64,000 bases of DNA from Linnemannia elongata. Lineage: Eukaryota > Mortierellomycota > Mortierellomycetes > Mortierellales > Mortierellaceae. The translations under genes were made by a program, and so were the position numbers. This document shows positions 56,124-64,000 of this stretch, piece by piece (positions within the stretch are counted from its first letter, which is position 1; every line of letters starts with the position of its first letter). The notes under the pieces were generated by a model, which saw only the letters and a list, made by a program, of their open reading frames with translations, was not told where the DNA came from and searched no databases. Location of the stretch: positions 992,001-1,056,000 of the forward strand of contig JAXBDG010000015.1 of NCBI GenBank assembly GCA_036320915.1, given 5' to 3'.

Positions 56124-57989
56124 TTAGGTGACAAAGAGAGTTTGGCCACGATGCCAAGTCTCGGCGCGTTTACTAGCGGTCCTGAAGTAGGTCGAGTACT
56201 CGACCCCCACTAGCAACGACGCCCTCGCCAACAGTGCGCCGTCAATCAGAATCGGTCCGTACCGACCGAATTTTTCGAGCGTTCCGAGTTTTGCGTGGTC
56301 GACGCGGATCCAGTGCTGGGCATCGGCTTTTGCGAGCTCTTTGGGATCATGTTCGTTTGTCAGGACTAGGACTGGGAGTTTCTTGGTCGAAGTTATGGGA
56401 GAGGTTGTCGAGGCGGTGGGGGAGGAGTCGAGGAGGGAGATGATGTGTTCAGTCGAGGGGTAGCATCGGTTCCAGCCATTGGGATCGGCGGGGGATGTGA
56501 TTCCGAGGCAGTGACGGTAAAAGTCGCCTCTTCGCAGATGGAGTCCCACAAACGGCTGCACTTTGTGCTCCTGTTTCTGCTCTTGGACTCGGTCTTGGTC
56601 CTGATCCTTGGGCAAGAGCTCCTCCAAGATCTGATCAACAAAACCCTGAACCCGCTCAGTATAACGAAAGTACTGCCCAAACTCTGTCCAAACCCTGTTG
56701 TTCCCTCCGGGCAACAACCGATAAACATGTCCCAGACACAGAATCTCGTCCTGAGCGTACTGAGGTTGTTGATACCGTTCAATGACTTTATCCATCCTCC
56801 ACCTTGACCAGATCGAACTGTTATCCCGAAGAGGGTCCAGGAAGGGCGTGGGTGTGAGTGTAGGGTCGATGTTGTAGCGTTGCATGAAGCGACGGCCTGT
56901 CATGTCGATCCTGCGGTCAGTCCCGTAGCCGGCTTCGCTGAAGCATTTCTGGACTACCGGGAAGCGGATCGGGCGGACAATTGTTTTCTTTGTCGAGGTA
57001 ATTACTGTTGGTGCTGTGAAGGGCTGGTTTGATTCCGGTTCCGGTGATCTTGCTGCGGAGGACGATGATGATTTGGAGACGATGGGGTTGCTCTGCTGGA
57101 CAAGGGACTCAAACTGGATCCATCGCTTCTTGTGAGTCCTTCTCGTCTTCTTCTGCCTCTGTTGACTCTCCTGTCCAGTTCCCGTGTCCTCTCTAGCAGC
57201 ACGAGGGTTTCCAGGCTCCGCCAAGTCCTCCGACCGCTTCTTCATCATCATCTTCAGGCTCCTCCTCTTCAACCGACCCTCCTCCCGGACTTTGGTGATA
57301 GCAGCATCCATCGCCGGGTGAACAGTCGACTGGTCCACAATCCCCCTCCGTTCCAAAAAGGTATCCAGCTCTTCAATCTTCACCCCCGTCCTGCGAGCAT
57401 ACTCATCCAGATCGAAAAACTCTGACCATTTCGTTGTTGCGGGCTCCTGCCGTTGTTGTTGTTGTTGTTCTCCAGAGGAAGAAGGGGAAGGTTCGACGTG
57501 GACGTTTGGGCTCAGGTTGGGGATGAGTAAGGTCCGATTCAGAGCCTTGGCGATCAAGGATCCGTGCCAGATCGAGATCAATTGGTTGGTGACTCCTGCG
57601 TAGGGGACGTACATTAGGTACCGCTGGTCCTCTTCCTGTTCCTGGTTGTAATTGTTGTTGACGGCATTGGATGACTGGTCCCTTTCAAGAAGAGTGGGTG
57701 TGATAGAGATGACTGGAGGTTTGACTTGACGAGTGACCTTGGTGGGGGCAGGACGCCCTCCTTGCTTCTTTGGAAGGCCGTTATCAACAGAGACTGATGT
57801 CGACGACGAAGAAGAAGAAGAGGTGGATCCACAGGAAGGGTCACTGTTGAGGCTTGCTCTGAGAGAGGAAGGACGGCGAGGAGTATAGTAGCTGTATTGA
57901 GAGGTGGATGTAGTGGAGATGAGGATGAAGGTGAAGAGGAAGAAGCACCCCACGAATAGTGCTGTAAGAGACTTTATCGGCCGCAGCAT
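56124..57989 (-). CDS. O-fucosyltransferase-like type II membrane protein
   Basis: A single exon of 621 residues from ATG at 57989. The frame is open 87 codons further up, but that part is CT/CA microsatellite leader (HTHTHTHIHVG), so MLRPIKSL is chosen. A type II anchor (ALFVGCFFLFTFILI, residues 10-24) follows a short basic cytosolic tail, and a Ser-rich stem comes next. The catalytic fold shows YVPYAGVTNQLISIWHGSLI near residue 125-145, the conserved Asn-Gln start of the GDP-fucose protein O-fucosyltransferase fold. FVGLHLRRGDFYRHC near 483 is the signature H-x-R-R-G-D-F loop, and a C-terminal LLVGVEYSTYFRTAS block follows. Two low-complexity insertions (Gln-rich, then Lys/Arg-rich near residues 240-320) enlarge it. 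Probably a Golgi glycosyltransferase; donor and acceptor are not known in fungi. Confidence 0.75.
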   Translation of the reverse strand: MLRPIKSLTALFVGCFFLFTFILISTTSTSQYSYYTPRRPSSLRASLNSDPSCGSTSSSSSSSTSVSVDNGLPKKQGGRPAPTKVTRQVKPPVISITPTLLERDQSSNAVNNNYNQEQEEDQRYLMYVPYAGVTNQLISIWHGSLIAKALNRTLLIPNLSPNVHVEPSPSSSGEQQQQQRQEPATTKWSEFFDLDEYARRTGVKIEELDTFLERRGIVDQSTVHPAMDAAITKVREEGRLKRRSLKMMMKKRSEDLAEPGNPRAAREDTGTGQESQQRQKKTRRTHKKRWIQFESLVQQSNPIVSKSSSSSAARSPEPESNQPFTAPTVITSTKKTIVRPIRFPVVQKCFSEAGYGTDRRIDMTGRRFMQRYNIDPTLTPTPFLDPLRDNSSIWSRWRMDKVIERYQQPQYAQDEILCLGHVYRLLPGGNNRVWTEFGQYFRYTERVQGFVDQILEELLPKDQDQDRVQEQKQEHKVQPFVGLHLRRGDFYRHCLGITSPADPNGWNRCYPSTEHIISLLDSSPTASTTSPITSTKKLPVLVLTNEHDPKELAKADAQHWIRVDHAKLGTLEKFGRYGPILIDGALLARASLLVGVEYSTYFRTASKRAETWHRGQTLFVT

Positions 57990-60682
57990 TCCAACGTGGA
58001 TGTGTGTGTGTGTGTGTGTATGGGTCTTTTGTCTTGGTCGGTTGAAAGGAGGGTGAAGTGTGAAAAAGAAAAGAAGAGGGAGGGTTTTTAGGCTAGTGCG
58101 GGAGGTGCAGGAGGGAGAGAGAGGAGATAGGGAAAACTGGGGCGTGTTGATGAGAGAGAGAAGAGGCAGGTGTAGTTGGGCGAGGTGGGCGGGCAAAGTT
58201 GTAATCTGATCGTGTGAAGAATTATTAAGAGCAAATTCAGGTACGATCAATCAAACTGGGTGGGTGACACCTGTAGGAGAAAAAAACTTGTTGCACAGAG
58301 AAAGAAAGGAAAGGGAATGAGGTGAAATGCAAATGGAGAGAAGAGGAAGAGGAATTAGGGAGAGAGAATGAGAAAGGGAAGAGGAGAGAGAATGAGAAAG
58401 GGAAGAAGAGAGAGAGTGAAGAAGAAAAGAAGAAAAGAAAAACAAAACGAGAAGGACGAGGGGAGGAGAAGGAAACTTTTTGGCTGACTGACTGGGAATG
58501 AATTGTTAGTGCCCTTTCTTTCATGGTCGCAACAAACTTTTACCCATCTGTCTGCGCTGTCAGTCAGCCAATAGCCATGATACCCTTTATCCTCAATGAC
58601 AGAGGATGGATGCCTTTCTGTGAAAGAGTGCGAGAGAAATCCAGGCCCCGCTCACTGTGCCCTCCTCTTTTGTCATCGATCTTCCAGACTTTTTCCAGTG
58701 GGCAATGTGCAAGTAAGGACATGTATATGCAGAGTAGATACATGTAGAGTACTGTGCGACAACAACAAAACAAACAAGACTCGTGGCGTGCGTATGTACC
58801 GTACCTGAGTCTTTCCCCTTCCACCCTTTCACTTGGCTGAGTTTCTCAGTCGAATCAAAGGAAAGAAAAAAAATTTCGTTGTTGTCATTCGCCGATCCTC
58901 TCCGCTCAAGGGGTTTGCTTCATGGATCCTGATGCCTCTGTTGTACTCATTTCTATTAGCGCCCTTTTTCTTTTTCGCCTCATTCTCTTTCCCCCAATTT
59001 CTTCGAAAGATTATTTCTTTTTTCTCTTTCTCTCTTTCTGTGTGTGTGAAAACTTCAATGACACCGAAACATGGCCACTCAAGGAGCAACGATAACCCTT
59101 TCTCGCACTCTCGTGGCAATCGAACTCAACGAAGCCTGCATTTTTTTGTCAGGCTCTACTGCATGCTAACTGGCGCTGGTAGTGCCTGCAGGGTTCAAGA
59201 CGATAAGGCAGCGCGAGCATATGCAAAGAAACCACAAACCCTACCTCAGAACATGATAGAAAGGGTGCCATTGACGATGGAGTAGGGGTGGATAAACCTC
59301 AACCGACTGGCTCAACTCGATCCAAGGAGAAGGCGGAAAGTAAATGTGCATTTGGCGCAAAAAGACGCCATCATCTACTCCTTCAGATCCCTTATAGACA
59401 GGCGGCTTGTTTCGCTCCCCTATCGCAACTACCTCTAAAGGCAAAACTCACCTACACATGTTTGTGTTCTTTCTCATTTCCTGTCAATGACAAAACGCTA
59501 AATGAGAAGGGTCAACTCCTTCCAACCCCCTTCTTGCACTGACCGCAGAAGAGTGTTGAGCACAAGACATTGACAAAAAAAAACCAAATCCAAACTGAAA
59601 TAAAGGAGGCACGATCTATGGACTATGGCGCGATTCTACGAAGACTTGACGCGTTCCTTTCCCTTACACTCTCAGACCTTCTTTTCTTTTCTTCATCATA
59701 GACACATACAAAATGCGCACTAAAGATCTCAATGCGCCGATCGACATTGTCTTGTTCAGTTGTTATCTGCCTCTGTGGTTTATCCGTGAAGGAGAATTCG
59801 CCTTCATCTCTATATTTTCTTCTCATCGTGTTCTATTCTTCACGTTCAGCATTTATCCTCTTCTCTTGGCTCAATTGGTCGTGTCGAAGGGGGATAAATA
59901 ATGAGGATACCGGGAAACTAGTTTTGCCAGTTTAAACCGTTTAAGGTGGCAGGGCAAGGAACATTCTCGTCCACATCGTGATAACACCCTATTCTCTTAT
60001 AGATTGATTCGCGTTCACTATTGAATCCTAGTCAGCGGTAAGCGAAAACTGCTGCTCTGAGCTCTTGCTCAAGCGCTCAGCTGCAGGCAACGCAAGTACA
60101 GCTTACTTGCATGCTTGATAGTATCCCCGTCGGTAGAATGGTCTCTAAGCCATATCTTTCCTGATAATCTCTCCTCAATAATAACACCCTAACCTTGTCT
60201 TTTCGTCCCTTGCTCACGTTTTTCAATTCCCCACTCCGCCTGTGGTATGCCCCTACATACATAGACCATGAACACAGCACACTATGGTCAGCCATCATTT
60301 TGTGATTTTTTTATTGTTTTTTTCTTGGGTTTGTGGGGAAGAGAGGAGCGTGTTTGATAAGAAGAGAGTATCGGCGAACTGTATTGTTATCTCCCGCCAA
60401 ATGCCATGCTGCTTTTTTGATTCGCCTTTTTGTTTTTGTTGCGCTTATAGTTGTGTCCGTATGTGCGAGTGAGTGTGCTGTTTGTGTCGAGTAGTGTACA
60501 GGTAGATTCGGGAAAGAAGAAAAGAGAAAAGAGGGGTTCATGCTAGCAAGGAGTTTGGAGCAAAAGCAGACTATAGGTAGCGATGCAACCCCTTTCCAGA
60601 ATAAAAAGAGTGTATTGCTGCCTAAGGGTCTGATGATCCTTGCTCCGTTCGATCTGCGCACACTGCCGAAGGACCAATGTTT
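57990..60682. other. Intergenic, no gene seen
   Basis: The leader of the upstream minus-strand gene contains a GT microsatellite (58002-58019) and purine-rich tracts to 58470. A 62-codon open stretch at 59713-59901 (MRTKDLNAPIDIVLF...) follows AACACATACAAA-like context but has no family I know. The remainder is spacer. Confidence 0.5.
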
Positions 60683-62381
60683 TTAATAGTGGTAGTAGTC
60701 CTTGCTGAAGCTAGGGTCCTGAATAAAGGCAGCCAACACCTTGCTTCCAGTTTGCAACAGAGGGTGTCCAGCAACACTATCAAAGACACAATGATAAGAG
60801 ACATTTGGTCAGATGCCATGATACTCCACGAAGTAGGAGTTACTATCTATCGACCCCGTGCACGAAAGGGAACAAAAAAAGTGCGATTGCATCATAATAA
60901 AAACAATCTTTGTGACGACGACTACCACCTGCATGGCATCTCTTTTCTTTCCCCTGAATTGTCATGACTCGTGAGACTTACATCTGAAGGAAACGCTCCA
61001 ATCCCTCGCGGCGCTGCTCAATGACCTCATCCGTGAAGCGGTTGGTGAAGACCTTTCCGGGGAGTGGGGGGATGTTGACTCTGGAGGACTCTCTCTCCAA
61101 CACATCCCTGAACCACTCGAAGTCAGAGTAACGGCGACGAACAGTCGAAGACTTCAGCTTAAAGGCAGGGATATTGGTCTATAGCACGAGAGACAATGTT
61201 ACCAAGTTTCAAGGACCCAGGAAGAACAAGAGAAGGCGGCAAATAAAAGAGGGCGTGTGAGTATGTGATATTATGATATGATGCTGACACCTGGTTCATT
61301 TCCATTTTCTATGTTCTCACAAGACTGGCGCTGTGTTGATGTTTTGGAACTGCAAATTGCCACTGTTTGATCATTTTCTTTTCCTGTGTTCCACACAAGA
61401 ATGTGTTTTCTGTTTCTTTTTCCTGTTACTGCAAGTGTCATTGTCGGTGGCCATCCTATGGAAAACGCGGATGATCACTCCGATATATACACAGGCAACC
61501 ATGCCACATCGGCTAGACGGAGAAAGAGCAAGCGAGGCTCGACAGATAAGAAAAAAACAAACGGAGAAGGGGGATGAAGGAGAAGGAGGGGTGTGTGAGA
61601 GGACATATGATCATGTGGATGCAGAAAGTACTTACTCGGCAGACAATCTCATAATCAGTGAACATCTTGCGGGCGACACCTGGAATACGTATAGAGAAGA
61701 AGAAAAAAAAAAAAAGGAGGTTCAAAGGGATTGAGGTCAGCCAAAGGAGAAAAAAAAAGGAACCGAAAGTTCACCCTTGGTACTTCTTGACAATCTCTCC
61801 TAACAAGAAGTCGAGCCAACAAAGAGCGAGCGAGCGAGTGTCTACTACAACAGAGCGTGCCAAGTACGAAGAAAAACCGCTTCCTTTTTTCGCGCCGTAC
61901 GCAAAGTGTCGTAGTTATTCATTGCATCGCTTTGACTCTCGTATCCTCTGCTATTGTCTGCGCCAAAAAAGAGAGAACAGCCAAGTGGTGGTTTCCTGCC
62001 GGTGGGGTGGTTGAAATGAGATGAGGAGGTTGTCCATTGGCTGTTTGTCGTTGCGTTGTCCCTTACCGTGGTTCTGGGGATTCCTGACCTCAATCTCCAA
62101 GAAGTTCTCGGGCTCGCCGTAGATATCGTCGAGAGTCTGGGGCTTGGACTGACTATTGGGTTCGTGTCATGGATAAGCGGGAACTGTGTGAGTTAACCGA
62201 CCGGAGAGAACTTGAGTTTTTTTTTGTTGTTGGTCATTAGCCATTCAAGTTTGGCAGGTGAGTCGGGAGCGGAATGAGGGCGATATGAGTGAGTGAGTGT
62301 ATTATGAAGAGTGAATAAAGATACTTACAGACGAGAGTGCTCGTCGAAGGCGCGGTGCTGTACAGAGTTGGGCGAGTTCAT
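60683..62381 (-). CDS. SNX3: Sorting nexin Snx3/Grd19
   Basis: Five exons: 62381-62329, 62152-62067, 61679-61636, 61178-60982 and 60776-60683, GT-AG, phases consistent, for 157 residues, the normal size. It is essentially one PX domain: [40 protein letters not shown], the PI3P-binding [10 protein letters not shown] (Arg77, Tyr78, Phe81), [40 protein letters not shown] and [16 protein letters not shown]. Snx3/Grd19 binds PI3P on early endosomes and works with retromer to return cargo to the Golgi. Divergent from the Trm1 gene, with 570 bp between the two starts. Confidence 0.92.
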
Positions 62382-62951
62382 GATGTGGGTGGAGGTGTGA
62401 ATGTTAGTGAGTGAAAGGGGAACAGGAAAAGGGAAAGAGTGTTTTATGGCGGACGGGTGAAGAACGAAGAAAAAAAGAAAAAGAAAAGTCGACGGCCTTC
62501 CAGTCAGTTCAGCACAAACGTCCCTTCTTCCCTTCCCGCAGATTCCAGCCAGCCTCTCTCCCTCTCTCTTTCTCCCACCCACCCCACCTCTCTCTTCCCT
62601 TTTCCCTCTTGCCTTTTTTCCATTCCCAGCCCGCGTGCGCAAATCTCGCTTGTTCCATTTCCTTGATCTAAGCCACGCTCTGCTTCAATACAACCTCTTG
62701 TTTTTTTCTTTTTTCTTGTTTTGTTCATTCACCGAACAGAAAGTTACATGCTCCTTGGTCCATTCACCCTGCCAAGTCTGTCAACCCCCTTCAAACACCT
62801 CTTCTTCTTGTCCTCACAACCACCACCACTACTCAGGACACGGTTCTTTTCCTCACACTCTAAACACACCACAGCCTGCAGCCTCAAAGGAACAACACAA
62901 CGCCTGCCTGTTCTACCCTTCAACACTCTTCAACGTCGATACTTATCAACC
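62382..62951. other. Divergent promoter region, Snx3 and Trm1
   Basis: Purine-rich then pyrimidine-rich leader sequences. The Trm1 reading frame is already open from 62721, so the right part may be coding in a longer isoform. Confidence 0.5.
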
Positions 62952-64000
62952 ATGACAGATCAAACCGACGGACCCGCCCCCGCTGGCTTTAAGAAGGTCA
63001 CCGAGGGAAAGGCAACTATCCTCTTCCCTGACACCAACGAGGTCTTCTACAACCCAATCCAGGAGTTCAACCGTGATATCTCCATCGCCGCCATCCGCAC
63101 TTGGGACGAGATCTACCAGGAGGAGCGATCTGCTCGCCTCGCCGAGAAAAAGGCTCGCAAGGAGGCCAATGCCGCCAAGAGAGCCGCCGATGGTCTTGAA
63201 CCCTTGCCAGAGAAGGAGTTCCCTGAAGGAAGCGATCCCTCGGCTACCCGTGGAATCACAATTTTGGAAGCGCTCTCTGCCTCAGGACTCCGATCCATCC
63301 GCTACGCAAAAGAGATCCCCAATGTCCGTCACATCCTCACCAACGATCTGGAAGCCGATGCTGTTACCTCGATCAAGCGTAACGCAGAGTTCAATGGAAT
63401 CAGTCCCGATCTTTTGGAGCCTCACAAAGGAGACGCCATGTAAGGAGACGCTTGCTGGATGTGATCTAGACTTCAAGGAACGGATCGAACCTTTGATCAA
63501 TCTTTAATCGACTACGCCACCGACTCACCCAGCATGAACTCTTTTGGATGTCCAACGTCTCTCTTTTTAGTGATGTCCTGTACCAGCACCGTGACCCCTT
63601 GAAGCGTTACAATGTCATTGATCTGGACCCTTACGGAACCGCTTCCCCCTTCATCGATGGCGCTGTCCAAGCAGTCTCTGACGGAGGTATGAACTCCTCT
63701 CATATATGATCACCTGCTCACCAGTTCAGCGTCTAAGTGAACTGACATTCGATTCTCTATCCTCTCGACGCTATGTAGGATTGCTCTGCGTTACTTGCAC
63801 GGATCTCGCTGTCCTTGCTGGAACCAACTACACCGAGACTTGGTACGATGGAGTGATATTGCAACTGGAATTTTCCGGATATGTCATGGCTGCATGCGGA
63901 TGAAATCAATAAGCGGAAGATCTCTTGGCTAACACAACTCTGGGTCATAATATCGACAATAGTTATGCCAAGTATGGAGGTCACCCTGTCAAGGCCGAGT
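62952..64000 (+). CDS. TRM1: tRNA (guanine26-N2)-dimethyltransferase Trm1, 3' end outside the window
   Basis: Exons in the window: 62952-63439, 63571-63686, 63779-63842, and 63963 onward, GT-AG, phases consistent. The start MTDQTDGPAPAGFKKVTEGK is followed by the Trm1 signature FYNPIQEFNRDISIAAIRTW. SAM-binding motif I is ILEALSASGLRSIRYAKE, then TNDLEADAVTSIKRNAEFNG, YNVIDLDPYGTASPFIDGAV with the DPYG motif, and LLCVTCTDLAVLAG. The enzyme dimethylates G26 of cytosolic and mitochondrial tRNAs. Upstream in-frame ATGs at 62721 and 62748 would add 77 or 68 residues rich in Arg, Ser and Leu and poor in acids (ending LPFNTLQRRYLST), resembling a mitochondrial presequence. About half of the protein lies beyond the right edge. 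Confidence 0.88.

Noticed and set aside
57990..58250. Upstream in-frame start of the fucosyltransferase-like protein
   Set aside because: The added 87 residues come from CT and CA microsatellite leader (HTHTHTH); the ATG at 57989 directly precedes a normal type II anchor.
59713..59901. 62-codon open frame MRTKDLNAPIDIVLF...
   Set aside because: Short, alone, no recognised family and no promoter or conservation evidence; kept only as a note in the intergenic entry.
1..64000. tRNA or rRNA genes
   Set aside because: I looked for B-box-like GGTTCGAATCC patterns and rRNA landmarks and saw none that I could support by eye; a tRNAscan run would settle it.

Overview
The window looks like a nuclear contig from an early-diverging filamentous fungus, most likely a member of the Mortierellaceae (Mortierellomycota). 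The evidence is many short GT-AG introns, pyrimidine-rich leaders, C-ending codons in housekeeping genes, and a tandem family of F-box/leucine-rich-repeat proteins of a kind I associate with that group. The taxonomic call is an inference from gene content. I ran no search.

Layout. (1) 1-8.2 kb is an F-box/LRR cluster: one intact gene, one copy running off the left edge with a damaged C-terminus, and at least four decayed fragments. It also holds an intact alpha/beta hydrolase and a duplicated stretch of unknown origin. (2) 9.1-21.1 kb holds a vip1-type RRM protein, a small secreted cysteine-rich protein, an Erv41/ERGIC2 cargo receptor, a beta-hydroxyacid dehydrogenase flanked by two copies of a gene-tail repeat, and a kelch/transmembrane protein with a poly-Asn tract. 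(3) 22.2-28.2 kb is a complete PIF/Harbinger-type DNA transposon. It has two 660-bp terminal inverted repeats built largely from 63-bp tandem units, a HARBI1-like transposase, and a Myb/SANT-like partner gene on the other strand. The open frames carry about three apparent lesions. (4) 28.9-38.7 kb holds a BIG1/VOA1-type V-ATPase assembly protein, a long gene-poor stretch, and a malic enzyme. (5) 38.88-43.57 kb is a second mobile element. It has short terminal inverted repeats, a 9-bp target-site duplication, and a single intact five-exon gene of 1322 codons whose product joins a FEN1/XPG-like PIN nuclease to a Fanzor/TnpB-like RuvC nuclease with a zinc ribbon. (6) 44.1-64 kb is dense housekeeping sequence: an Hst3/Hst4-type sirtuin, transportin (Kap104), an aldo/keto reductase divergent from the cohesin acetyltransferase Eco1, an O-fucosyltransferase-like protein, the sorting nexin Snx3/Grd19, and the 5' part of tRNA methyltransferase Trm1.

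How the genes relate. There are no operons. Several genes serve ER/Golgi/endosome traffic (Erv41, BIG1/VOA1, Snx3, the fucosyltransferase-like enzyme) and several act in chromatin or nuclear transport (sirtuin, Eco1, transportin), but their adjacency looks incidental. The strongest candidate for something undescribed is the PIN-Fanzor fusion element. The interval between its stop codon and the element end can fold into two hairpins, one closed by a UNCG-type tetraloop in the sense strand, which is where a Fanzor guide RNA would be expected.
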